From: Blautia parvula
GTDB lineage: Bacteria; Bacillota; Clostridia; Lachnospirales; Lachnospiraceae
DNA: 64,000 nucleotides
Assembly (NCBI RefSeq): GCF_020215665.1
Contig: NZ_CP084061.1
Span: 6,174,501 to 6,238,500 of the forward strand
Reading direction: 5' to 3'
Shown: positions 55,028-62,080 of the stretch, in pieces
How positions within the stretch are numbered: the stretch's first letter is position 1
Layout: each line of letters opens with the position of its first letter
Notes under the pieces: model-generated
What the model saw: only the letters and a program-made list of their open reading frames with translations
Database searches by the model: none
Told to the model about the DNA's origin: nothing
Position numbers and translations under genes: made by a program

Positions 55028-55366
55028 CTTAGATTTGCATATTCCATCAGCTAGAGCTTCCATTAACATTAACTCTTTATCTGTAAAGCTATCCATTTGT
55101 TTTTCAATCTGCCTGCGCCTTGTACTTTTGGCTTGGCTGCTGGCAGGTAGGAAAAATTCATCAACGGACACATTAAGTAAAGTCACAAGGTCATAAAGTA
55201 CCTGTAAACTTGGGTGTTGTCCTTTATTCTCAATATTTGTTAAATAACGTGGGTCAATATCAATTTTTGCACCCACCTGTTCACGAGTCAGACCTTGTTT
55301 TTTCCTTGCTGCTTTGATGGCAAGTCCAAAGGCTCTGAAATCGTACCTATCTTCTTTTTTACGCAT
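55010..55366 (-). CDS. orf9: XRE-family regulator (Orf9-like)
   Basis: A 118-residue protein: HTH at about 12-65 ([20 protein letters not shown], then [20 protein letters not shown]) and a short basic C-terminal tail. In Tn916 the equivalent Orf9 is encoded against the regulatory genes at this point and is thought to repress transfer. It faces the leader/sigma region, consistent with that role. Confidence 0.87.
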   Translation of the reverse strand: MRKKEDRYDFRAFGLAIKAARKKQGLTREQVGAKIDIDPRYLTNIENKGQHPSLQVLYDLVTLLNVSVDEFFLPASSQAKSTRRRQIEKQMDSFTDKELMLMEALADGICKSKKTEEI

Positions 55367-55629
55367 AGTAAATCACCTCACTACATTTTACTGTTCCTAA
55401 AGAATAAGTAACAGGTGTAGTAAAACGTATTGTTAGGTTTTATAGTTCCTATTATGCGTAAATAACAGCTAAAAATACTGCTTGGCGGTAAATAAAAAAA
55501 ACCGTTGTCAGCAGTAATGCTTTTTTGCGCCCTTTTAGATAAGACGACGGTAAAACAAATGCCGCCGTTTTATTTTTTACCTAACGGTGACTAGGTTGTT
55601 TTGTTTTAGCGGCTATGGGAGGTAGCCGC

Positions 55630-55692
55630 ATGGAATATTTATTTATTCGACAACTTTCGACCATTGGCAATTTGTTAAAAAAATCCGTTTAA
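55630..55692 (+). CDS. 20-residue leader peptide candidate
   Basis: ATG at 55630 follows GGGAGG with seven bases between, and encodes 20 residues beginning MEYLFIRQL and ending LLKKSV, with a TAA at 55690. A strong terminator follows 63 bases later. Stalling or fast translation here could open or close that terminator, as proposed for orf12 of Tn916. The peptide is too short to judge by composition. Confidence 0.5.
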   Translation: MEYLFIRQLSTIGNLLKKSV

Positions 55693-55754
55693 ATTCAGCG
55701 GACTATAGCACCCTTGTATATGGTTTTTCACATCATATAGCAGGAATAATTTGG

Positions 55755-55797
55755 AAAGCACAAAGTCAATACACCCGTATTGTCCTTGTGCTTTTTT
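55755..55797 (+). terminator. Strong terminator/attenuator before orf7
   Basis: AAAGCACAAAGTCAATAC pairs with GTATTGTCCTTGTGCTTT with one mismatch, the loop being ACCC, followed by a T run. It would block transcription into the sigma-like gene unless relieved. Confidence 0.85.
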
Positions 55798-55927
55798 GCT
55801 GCAAAATATTTTTTAAAAAAGTTTTTGAAGTTGGGTATCAAAGCCCACCCCCACTGGTGAGTGTTAGTGCGAAAAGAGGTAGAAGCCTTTTCGCTTTAGC
55901 AACTTTCGCTGGAAAGGGGGTGAGATT

Positions 55928-56344
55928 ATGAAACCATCTTCTTTCGAGAACGCAATCAGACTTCAATTTGACTGTCTGGCTCGCAAGGTTATAGGCCGAA
56001 CTGTAAAGAACTACGACAGAGAGCTTGGCAGACGTGCAAGACGTGAAACTCCATTCTGTGAACTGTCTGAAATGGAACTAAACCATATGGGTATCATGGA
56101 CGAGTATTCCGTTGAGTTTACATCATTTGATGTATTCGGTTCAGAAGTCCGTATCTATGATGAACGCTTATGTGAAGCAATCAAAGAATTATCTGAAAGA
56201 CGACGTAACATTCTGCTTATGTCCTACTTTCTTGAAATGACCGACGCTGAAATTGCAGAGGTCGTGGGAATGGAACGATTTTCCGTTTGTAGAAACAGGC
56301 TGCACACATTAAAGCTCATAAGAGATATGTACGAGGAGGATTGA
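55928..56344 (+). CDS. orf7: Sigma-70-like regulator (Orf7-like)
   Basis: A 138-residue protein with a C-terminal region-4-type HTH (LSERRRNILLMSYFLEMTDA, then EIAEVVGMERFSVCRNRLH). In Tn916, orf7 and orf8 promote expression of excision and transfer genes once transcription reaches them. AAAGGGGGTGAG is the ribosome site. It is followed after four bases by orf8. Confidence 0.9.
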   Translation: MKPSSFENAIRLQFDCLARKVIGRTVKNYDRELGRRARRETPFCELSEMELNHMGIMDEYSVEFTSFDVFGSEVRIYDERLCEAIKELSERRRNILLMSYFLEMTDAEIAEVVGMERFSVCRNRLHTLKLIRDMYEED

Positions 56345-56348
56345 AAAC

Positions 56349-56588
56349 ATGATGAAGTCTACAAAGAAATGCCCATCATTTTCCACAATCAGCTCTGCTG
56401 CTGACGGTGATGAGGCGGCAATCGAAAAGATTTTAAATCACTATGACGCTTACATATCAAAAGCCAGTTTACGACCTTTCTATGATGAACACGGAAATAT
56501 GTATATCGTGGTTGATATGGAACTGAAAGGCAGAATAAGAGCTGCATTGATTAAGGCAATTTTAGATTTTGAAGTCAAAGTGAAATAA
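56349..56588 (+). CDS. orf8: Helix-turn-helix conjugation regulator (Orf8-like)
   Basis: A 79-residue protein of the HTH_16 type (FSTISSAADGDEAAIEKILN, then HYDAYISKASLRPFYDEHGN). It always accompanies the sigma-like Orf7 in Tn916-like ICEs and probably works with it. ACGAGGA precedes the ATG. Confidence 0.88.
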   Translation: MMKSTKKCPSFSTISSAADGDEAAIEKILNHYDAYISKASLRPFYDEHGNMYIVVDMELKGRIRAALIKAILDFEVKVK

Positions 56589-56635
56589 ATGGTATTTGGG
56601 AGTGTCCTACCACCTCATTTCAGCTCCCCAATAAT

Positions 56636-56887
56636 TGCTCTTTGAAAACTGAATAAAGTAATCAGATACGTTTGATATACGGTGAGCCGACGGACTGGAA
56701 CGCCATGACCCATGAAAGGAGGGACAAAAGAGCGAGCGACCACGCCAGTGATCCGTAAGCGACTGTTGGAAAAGTTGCTGCCATGACCCGTATATCAGAA
56801 TAATGATACACCCGTATGACACGGTTCACCCATCAGAATGGGAATGGTGAGAGTCCAGTGGAGCTTTCCAAAGCCATCTGATTACTT
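56636..56887 (+). ncRNA. Candidate structured RNA with boxA-like start
   Basis: A ~250-base block with no ORF. TGCTCTTTGAAAACTGAATA (56636-56655) looks like the boxA antitermination sequence found before Firmicute rRNA genes. The rest is closed by a perfect 12-bp inverted repeat, AAGTAATCAGAT (56656-56667) with ATCTGATTACTT (56876-56887). Inside it lie TGATATACGG/CCGTATATCA (56673-56682, 56788-56797), ACTGG/CCAGT, a CCCAT-CAGA-ATGGG hairpin and two GCCATGACCC copies. This nested pairing strongly suggests a folded RNA. I do not recognise a named class. Confidence 0.6.
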
Positions 56888-56966
56888 CTTATTTAATAGA
56901 CAAAATCTTTCATAATGTACAAGCATTTTTGCATACTTTGTAAATATAGTGTAGTGAGGTGGTTTC

Positions 56967-57110
56967 ATGGCAAATGACGCAAAAGTAGTTTGCAAGAATG
57001 TTTTTAAGAATACTGATACAGCGGCTCTGCAAAAAGTGTTTACTCTGAAATGGATAGAACTGATAAACCAATTTGAAAAAAGTAAGGGGCAGCCTACTCC
57101 TGCAAGATGA
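56967..57110 (+). CDS. Small ICE protein upstream of the recombinase
   Basis: A 47-residue soluble protein (MANDAKVVCKNVFKN, then LQKVFTLKWIELINQFEKSK), after GTGAGGTGG. It resembles small conserved ORFs next to serine recombinases in Clostridial ICEs. By position it could be an excision-direction factor, but there is no HTH to support this. Confidence 0.6.
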   Translation: MANDAKVVCKNVFKNTDTAALQKVFTLKWIELINQFEKSKGQPTPAR

Positions 57111-57140
57111 TAGACAAACTATCCTGCAAAATGTTATAAT
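57111..57140 (+). promoter_or_regulatory. Promoter of the ICE recombinase
   Basis: TAGACA (57111-57116), an 18-base spacer and TATAAT (57135-57140). It overlaps ACAAACTATCCTGCAAAA (57114-57131), an 18-base sequence that also occurs at 36141-36158 near the left ICE end. Confidence 0.7.
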
Positions 57141-57194
57141 AACATAAGCAGTGATAGTTTGTTTTGTCTTCTCTGAAAAGGAGAACAAAACATT

Positions 57195-58760
57195 ATGAAT
57201 AAGTCAAGGGTTGCTATATATTGCCGCTTATCAGAAGAAGATAGAAACAAACAATCAGAAACAGACGACAGTAACAGTATTCAAAATCAAAAGTCTATGC
57301 TGCTTCAATATTCTTTAGAACAAGGGTGGGAGGTCTATAACATTTACAGTGATGATGATTACACTGGTTCTGACCGACGACGACCAGAGTTCAACAAGTT
57401 ATTGAATGACGCAAAAGACCATAAATTTGATATTGTCTTATGTAAGACTCAATCCAGATTTACCAGAGAGCTTGAATTGGTGGAAAAGTATATCCACGGT
57501 CTATTTCCCATCTGGGGTATTCGCTTCATTAGTATTGTTGATAATGCGGATACCGCAAACAAAGGAAATAAGAAATCAAGACAGATTAACGGACTGGTGA
57601 ACGAATGGTACTTAGAGGATATGTCGGAGAATATCAAGAGCGTGCTAACAGACCGAAGAAAAAACGGTCACCACATTGGAGCATTTGCTCTCTATGGTTA
57701 CAAAAAAGACCCTGATATAAAGGGGCACTTGATTATTGATGAAGAAGCTGCACAGGTTGTCAGAGAAGTTTTTACACTGTTTTCACAAGGCTATGGCAAA
57801 ACTGCCATTGCCCGTATACTGAATGACCGAGGTATTCCCAATCCAACGGAATACAAGCGGCTTCATGGTTTACGCTGGCGAACACCACAAGGCAAGAACA
57901 GTACCCTATGGAAATATTATGCTATTTCCGATATGCTGGTAAATGAAATTTATATTGGCAATATGGTACAGGGAAAATATGGGAGCGTGTCTTACAAGAC
58001 GAAACAAAATAAACCACGTCCTAAAAGTGAGTGGTACATTGTTGAGGGTACGCACGAACCGATCATTGACCGTGAATTATGGGATAAGGTGCAAGCGTTG
58101 ATAGCTCAAAAGGCAAAACCTTTTACAGTAGGTACAATCGGATTATTCGCAAAAAAAGCCCGCTGTATGAACTGCGGTTATGTAATGCGTTCTAATAAAC
58201 AGTCTGATGGCAGACGATATTTAGGATGTTCCAGCCGCCACGTTTCTAAAGACGCTTGTATTGGTTCTTTTATCTCTGTACCTAAGTTGGAACAGGCGGT
58301 GATTACAGAAATCAATAAGCTGTCTGCCGCATATCTGGATAAGGACGAATTGGAACAAAGCGTAACCTTTAACAGTGACGTAAGAGGAAAACAGAAGGCT
58401 CTGAAAGAGGAAATTGCTGCATATCAAAGTAAGATTGCAGAATATACCAAAGGTATTCGTGAGTTGTATTTAGATAAAGTTAAGGGTATCTTGTCAGAGC
58501 AGGACTATTTGGATTTATCCAAAGACTTCTCAACCCAAAAGGAAAGGCTAGAAAAACTGGTTATTGATACGCAAAAACAGCTTGACGTTATTGAAAGAAA
58601 AATACAAGCTGGTGATAACAAACGCCAGTTAATCGAGCAATACACCAATCTTGAACACTTAAACAGGGAAATCGTTGAAAAGCTGATTGACTATATATTA
58701 GTTGGAAAAAAAGACCCTGTTACAAAAGAAGTACCTATTGAAATACATTGGAATTTCTAG
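57195..58760 (+). CDS. int: Large serine recombinase of the ICE
   Basis: A 521-residue site-specific recombinase: catalytic domain with Ser in AIYCRLSEED (about residue 13), then the resolvase Arg-rich blocks (TQSRFTRELELVEKY), a recombinase domain (YGYKKDP, ARILNDRGIPNP), a zinc ribbon (CMNCGYVMRSN ... CSSRHVSKDAC) and a C-terminal coiled coil (about 395-480). It should join attL and attR to excise the ICE as a circle. Encoded opposite to cotJC, 60-85 bases from attR. AAAGGAG precedes the ATG. Confidence 0.95.
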   Translation: MNKSRVAIYCRLSEEDRNKQSETDDSNSIQNQKSMLLQYSLEQGWEVYNIYSDDDYTGSDRRRPEFNKLLNDAKDHKFDIVLCKTQSRFTRELELVEKYIHGLFPIWGIRFISIVDNADTANKGNKKSRQINGLVNEWYLEDMSENIKSVLTDRRKNGHHIGAFALYGYKKDPDIKGHLIIDEEAAQVVREVFTLFSQGYGKTAIARILNDRGIPNPTEYKRLHGLRWRTPQGKNSTLWKYYAISDMLVNEIYIGNMVQGKYGSVSYKTKQNKPRPKSEWYIVEGTHEPIIDRELWDKVQALIAQKAKPFTVGTIGLFAKKARCMNCGYVMRSNKQSDGRRYLGCSSRHVSKDACIGSFISVPKLEQAVITEINKLSAAYLDKDELEQSVTFNSDVRGKQKALKEEIAAYQSKIAEYTKGIRELYLDKVKGILSEQDYLDLSKDFSTQKERLEKLVIDTQKQLDVIERKIQAGDNKRQLIEQYTNLEHLNREIVEKLIDYILVGKKDPVTKEVPIEIHWNF

Positions 58761-58800
58761 GTTCTCATAATCTGGCAGCTAATATGCCAGATTATCGGGA
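58761..58800 (+). terminator. Hairpin after the recombinase gene
   Basis: ATAATCTGGCA (58767-58777) pairs with TGCCAGATTAT (58785-58795), extended by GTTC/GAAC. There is no T tract, so it may stabilise the 3' end or bind a protein near attR. Confidence 0.6.
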
Positions 58801-58820
58801 ACATCTCTTATACAGTCAAT

Positions 58821-58851
58821 GTTGTTCTTACAAAGTTGCACCATCTGCTGC
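58821..58851 (+). other. attR of the ICE
   Basis: Arm GTTGTTCTTACAAAGTTGCA (58821-58840) is the inverted partner of the left arm; the core TCTGCTGC follows at 58844-58851. Confidence 0.82.
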
Positions 58852-59065
58852 CATATCCTCAAACAAATCCGTGATAGGATCACCCTTTGACTGGAACTCA
58901 CAGGCGTTAAAGGGGACACCCCCGGCAGCCTGAGGCCAGATGCCTACTGTATGGTCAATATAGTAGGGACCGAGGCCGGATTTCTCGATTTCTTCCATGG
59001 AAAGGTTGCGTGTAAGCTGGTGTACAATGGTGGCTACCATTTCCATGTGTGCCAGTTCGTCGGTA
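58844..59065 (-). pseudogene. cotJC: cotJC, middle fragment
   Basis: An open frame (TDELAHMEMVATIVHQL at its start, GLGPYYIDHTVGIWPQAAGG, GDPITDLFEDMAA at its end) matching the middle of CotJC/Mn-catalase, including the metal-binding Glu and His of the ELAHMEM helix. It lacks the N-terminus, cut off by a second element at about 59066, and the C-terminus, now at 35792-36025. Both breaks are clean, with no stop or frameshift inside, so the fragments may still be rejoined by excision. Confidence 0.92.
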
Positions 59066-59088
59066 CAGAGAGGTTATCAATGGTATTT

Positions 59089-60657
59089 CTATTGGATTTT
59101 GGGGTAGATATCCAGGGTGAAAGTGATCTCATCTCCGCGCTTAAAGTCATTTTTGTTATCTTTAAAGTAGTCAACTCTTTCAAGCAGCTCCTTCAGCACG
59201 GAGTTCCGGGTAGGTGCGTCCCAGTCCCAGTAATTGGATAAGAGGTGTTCGCATTTCGGGATAAAATTAAATTTTTGTTCCAGGAGTTCCCGGTCATGTG
59301 CCAGATCTGCGGCAATGCGCTCTATGGCAGCGGCGCAGTCATCTATCTGCTTTGCCGTGGCGCCTGATCGCTCCAGGAAAACCTCTGTGGTGTATATACC
59401 TTGTTCCAGTAGTTCATACTGCCTATTCTTCTGGGTGTTAAGATTCTCCAGCTCGGCGCGCTTATCCAAAAGGACTTTTTCCTTTGTGGCTATGATGTCT
59501 ACTCCGTTGGTATCATTGAGCGAGTCATTGATTTTATAACTCTGTACTAGATCTGCAAGGCCGGCAATGAGGGCTTTTTCTACCAGACTCAGCCGGCTGC
59601 TCACATTATTACATCCGGTGTAAGAGCATAGGAGCGTGTCTTCCTGTTTCCGGCTGTTATACGGCCGCCTGACCATGTTATGACCGCATTTCCCGCATTT
59701 TATTATACCGGACAGAGGATTCTTTACGGTGTTTGAAGCGCCTATCGGTCTGGGTGGATTCATGCTCCGGTAATTCTGGGCAAGATCATAGATCTCCTGC
59801 GATATGATCGCCTCGTGGAGACCGTCTGTTAATATGTAATCATTGCAACGAGGACGTGATTTTACCACATTTCCATTCTCAATCTTATTCATGCCCTTCC
59901 TTCGGTTCCACCTTATCTTACCGGTATATACAGGGTTTTCCAGTATGTTTGCAACTGTGGCGGTTGACCATGATTTTCCGGATAGAGATGGGACACCCAT
60001 GTCTATCAGCTTACGGGTTATCTTGCACATGCCGATGCGCTCGCCATCTATCCCGTATGTATACCAGTTATAAATCAGTTTTACAATTTCTGCCTGCTCA
60101 GGGATAGGCTCAAGAGAGTAACCTTTTGTGTGTTCCAGTTTCACCCTGCGGTATCCGTACGGAGGCTTGTTACCGCAATATTTGCCCTCCTGTACAGACG
60201 ATACCCGGCCTGCATTGAGGCGGCGCTTTATGGTCTTATACTCCCTTCTGGACATAAACAGCCCGAACTCAAAATATTCCTCGTCAAACTCATTGTTCGG
60301 GTCATATGTTTTTGTGGGGGTTATGATCTTGGTATCAGAATACTGGAATGCCCTGGCAACAACACCCTGATCTATGGAATCACCACGGGCCAGACGCTCC
60401 ACCTCCACAACAAGAACACCGTCCCACATACCAGATTCCACTTCCTGCAGGAGGCGCTGCATCACGGGCCGGGCAGATATTGTTTCGCCGGATACTACTT
60501 CCCGGTAAATGGCTCCAATGTGGCAGCTGCGGCGTTTGGCAAGGTCAAGCAGGATTCTTTCATGCCGGGCCAGGGTTTCCTCCTCGCCGCGTGCTTCGGC
60601 CTCCCGATCTGCACGGGACTTTCTTAAATAGATACAGTCTCTTTCAAGTGTGTTCAT
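59089..60657 (-). CDS. int: Large serine recombinase of the second element
   Basis: A 522-residue recombinase: catalytic Ser in DCIYLRKSRAD (about 14), then EVERLARGDSIDQG, recombinase domain (GYRRVKLEHTKGYSLEP), zinc ribbon (CGKCGHNMVRR ... CSYTGCNN) and a C-terminal coiled coil. It is unrelated in detail to the ICE recombinase, so the two elements came independently. GAGAGGTG precedes the ATG at 60657. Its 3' end abuts the cotJC fragment, as expected when attP lies next to int. Confidence 0.94.
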   Translation of the reverse strand: MNTLERDCIYLRKSRADREAEARGEEETLARHERILLDLAKRRSCHIGAIYREVVSGETISARPVMQRLLQEVESGMWDGVLVVEVERLARGDSIDQGVVARAFQYSDTKIITPTKTYDPNNEFDEEYFEFGLFMSRREYKTIKRRLNAGRVSSVQEGKYCGNKPPYGYRRVKLEHTKGYSLEPIPEQAEIVKLIYNWYTYGIDGERIGMCKITRKLIDMGVPSLSGKSWSTATVANILENPVYTGKIRWNRRKGMNKIENGNVVKSRPRCNDYILTDGLHEAIISQEIYDLAQNYRSMNPPRPIGASNTVKNPLSGIIKCGKCGHNMVRRPYNSRKQEDTLLCSYTGCNNVSSRLSLVEKALIAGLADLVQSYKINDSLNDTNGVDIIATKEKVLLDKRAELENLNTQKNRQYELLEQGIYTTEVFLERSGATAKQIDDCAAAIERIAADLAHDRELLEQKFNFIPKCEHLLSNYWDWDAPTRNSVLKELLERVDYFKDNKNDFKRGDEITFTLDIYPKIQ

Positions 60658-60755
60658 TGTATCACCTCTCTATAGGATATGATTTTTGGGTACAAAAATA
60701 ACAGCCAGCGAACTTTTGTTCCGCTTGCATGGCTGCTCCGAAGATGATACAATGT

Positions 60756-60828
60756 ATTTGCGATGTACATTTATCTCTTCGGAGATATGGGCCGTCCTGG
60801 TGCTGGTAACACCGGGGCGGTTTTTATT
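60756..60828. repeat. 73-bp direct repeat, copy 1 (with UUCG hairpin and terminator)
   Basis: Identical at 72 of 73 positions to 61681-61753. It contains ATCTC-TTCG-GAGAT, a stem with UUCG loop, and CCGTCCTGGTG/CACCGGGGCGG followed by TTTTT (60792-60825), a plus-strand terminator. It ends two bases before the stop codon of the minus-strand lipoprotein gene. Confidence 0.93.
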
Positions 60829-60830
60829 TA

Positions 60831-61628
60831 TCAAAAAACATAATAACCGTAAACTACTTCTATAAAACCGGCACTGTCAGTATCATTACCTACAGGCTTT
60901 AGAACTCCTCTTACAGCAAGCCTTGTGCCTTCTTCAAACTTTATTTCATCAGGGAAACAACAAAAAATATAATCACTATTTTCATCACCGTTTCTTATAC
61001 AGCAAAATGACTTATAAGATGACATTACGTCACTTATATTTTCGTATCCTTCGCCAAGAAAAAGCCAGGGGTATGGCGGAATTATTTGGCTCCAGCTCAC
61101 AGTTCCCATATACGTTTTTGGTGTTAACGTAAAATTATTATCAAGATTTGGTTTGAAATCCGGCGTTTCTAATTGTGGAGCTATAATTTTACAATTACTG
61201 AGGGTACAATTTTTATTATTAAGAAACATCCCCTTAACTTTTATATTTGAGTTATCATCAACAAAGAATAAACTTTTGTTATCGGATATGCAGTCAATCA
61301 TGTTCCTCATCGGATCGTCTGCACTCATTAATAAAAAATTAATTGTTCCATCTTCAAGAACAGTTATGAAACTTATTTTACCACTTATGGTCAATTCACT
61401 TCCGGGTGTCAATCCTTCTTTTTTTGCATATTTTTCCTTTAGCTGGAAAATTTCATTGTCAATGTCTGCAGAAGTTGAATACTTTGTTTCTTCATTCACT
61501 TTTTTTACAATAGGGTTCCATTTCTCCGCAAACTCATCAATTGTGTATTCTGTTTTAGATTTTCCACATGAGCACAGAATACCAGCAAAAAGAAATAAGA
61601 CACAAGTAAACAATACTTTCTTCTTCAT
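60831..61628 (-). CDS. OB-like lipoprotein of unknown function
   Basis: A 265-residue lipoprotein (signal ends ILCSCGKSK). Two similar halves each contain a strand-rich segment with a Gly before Lys/Ala-Val-x-Gly (NIKVKGMFL and TRLAVRGVLKP), as in small OB-type (tRNA_anti-like) extracellular domains. The gene product at 63567-64000 is a clear paralogue: TIDEFAEKW matches NIDEFMNDW, and DCISDNK aligns with DCMLCVG. It is framed by 73-bp direct repeats. GAGGGGATGG precedes the ATG. Outer-face location is expected; function unknown. Confidence 0.8.
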   Translation of the reverse strand: MKKKVLFTCVLFLFAGILCSCGKSKTEYTIDEFAEKWNPIVKKVNEETKYSTSADIDNEIFQLKEKYAKKEGLTPGSELTISGKISFITVLEDGTINFLLMSADDPMRNMIDCISDNKSLFFVDDNSNIKVKGMFLNNKNCTLSNCKIIAPQLETPDFKPNLDNNFTLTPKTYMGTVSWSQIIPPYPWLFLGEGYENISDVMSSYKSFCCIRNGDENSDYIFCCFPDEIKFEEGTRLAVRGVLKPVGNDTDSAGFIEVVYGYYVF

Positions 61629-61680
61629 ATTACCATCCCCTCACATTTATAATTCATCTCCATACAGTCTATGATGTTCC

Positions 61681-61753
61681 ATTTGCGATGTACATTTGTC
61701 TCTTCGGAGATATGGGCCGTCCTGGTGCTGGTAACACCGGGGCGGTTTTTATT
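61681..61753. repeat. 73-bp direct repeat, copy 2
   Basis: One mismatch to copy 1 (G for A at the 18th base). The plus-strand terminator part lies at 61717-61750, only five bases before a strong plus-strand promoter. With copy 1 it frames the lipoprotein gene as a 925-bp unit. Confidence 0.93.
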
Positions 61754-61755
61754 AT

Positions 61756-61783
61756 TTGACATTTTTGTATATTTTGCTATAAT
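61756..61783 (+). promoter_or_regulatory. Strong promoter for an antisense RNA
   Basis: TTGACA (61756-61761), 16 bases, TATAAT (61778-61783) with an extended -10 TGC before it. No ORF follows on this strand before the terminator at 61845-61888. Confidence 0.82.
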
Positions 61784-61789
61784 ATACTT

Positions 61790-61888
61790 AACAGAACAGC
61801 CGGAAGGTGAGTGCACGTCACCCGTCCCGGCGAAGGTTTGAACTAAAAAATAGTCGTCGGCTTTGCTAGGGCAGGACGGCTATTTTTT
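61790..61888 (+). ncRNA. Candidate antisense RNA antitoxin
   Basis: A transcript of about 100 bases is predicted from the promoter at 61756 to a terminator with AAAAAATAGTCGTC pairing with GACGGCTATTTTTT (61845-61888). Its start can fold as GCCGG-AA-GGTGA...TCACC...CCGGC. It overlaps the 3' end of the toxin-like gene on the other strand, as RatA does with txpA and SR4 with bsrG in Bacillus. Confidence 0.7.
61845..61888. terminator. Shared bidirectional terminator of toxin-like gene and antisense RNA
   Basis: A 14-bp stem (one T-G wobble) with A6 on one side and T6 on the other. The stop codon of the toxin-like gene lies in the stem at 61880-61882. Confidence 0.85.
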
Positions 61889-61963
61889 ATGCACATAAGT
61901 AAGAATTGCTACCAGCAAAATGCCAGCGGTCAAGATGACCATAAATTCCTCATAAGTAGTCAT
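61880..61963 (-). CDS. 27-residue holin-like type I toxin candidate
   Basis: A 27-residue peptide: MTTYEEFMVILTAG, then a single hydrophobic helix ILLVAILTYV, then HKK. The start MTTYE-, one membrane helix and a Lys end are typical of Firmicute type I toxins annotated as putative holin-like toxin (TxpA/BsrG group). AAAGGGGTGG stands ahead of the ATG, also typical. The candidate -10 is TAATAT at 62035-62030 on the minus strand with a weak -35. Together with the antisense RNA it forms a possible addiction module that would kill or arrest cells that lose the element. Confidence 0.78.
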   Translation of the reverse strand: MTTYEEFMVILTAGILLVAILTYVHKK

Positions 61964-62080
61964 AAGCACCACCCCTTTCTGCAGAACTCAGAACGGGTGG
62001 GAGCACGTCCCCCGGCTGCCCGGATAAATATATTATTTTGTACAGCCCCTGCAGTTACAGGGGCCAAGTTATTACAGTTA

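Larger units (their letters stand above)
55367..55927 (+). promoter_or_regulatory. Leader region before the ICE sigma-like gene
   Basis: A 560-base non-coding stretch containing several hairpins, one short leader ORF (55630-55692) and a strong terminator (55755-55797), listed separately. The arrangement recalls the orf12-tetM leader of Tn916, where translation of a short peptide decides whether polymerase passes terminators. Confidence 0.65.
36018..58851 (+). mobile_element. Tn916-family ICE with serine recombinase, inserted in cotJC
   Basis: About 22.8 kb between duplicated TCTGCTGC cores. Gene order follows the Tn916 plan: Orf23/Orf22 (DUF961), FtsK-type Orf21, oriT, MobT (Orf20), small proteins, ArdA (Orf18), Orf17, Orf16, Orf15, Orf14, Orf13, an accessory slot, XRE Orf9, sigma-like Orf7 and Orf8, recombinase. 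It differs from Tn916 in using a large serine recombinase instead of a tyrosine integrase. It also has an adhesin gene at the left end, a Mom-family gene before Orf21, a second ardA, and a TetR/HXXEE pair in place of tetM. All transfer genes look intact, so the element is probably able to move. Target specificity for cotJC is inferred from this one insertion. Confidence 0.93.

Noticed and set aside
53776-55927. A tetM-type resistance gene as in Tn916
   Set aside because: The slot contains only the TetR-type and HXXEE genes and the XRE regulator; no ribosomal-protection GTPase is present.
56588-56900. A group II intron or transposon end in the structured block
   Set aside because: No domain V-like hairpin, reverse transcriptase or target duplication is seen; the nested stems fit a free regulatory RNA better.
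60130-60701. Plus-strand ORFs of 165 and 117 codons over the second recombinase
   Set aside because: They are antisense to a complete recombinase with all catalytic blocks and lack ribosome sites.
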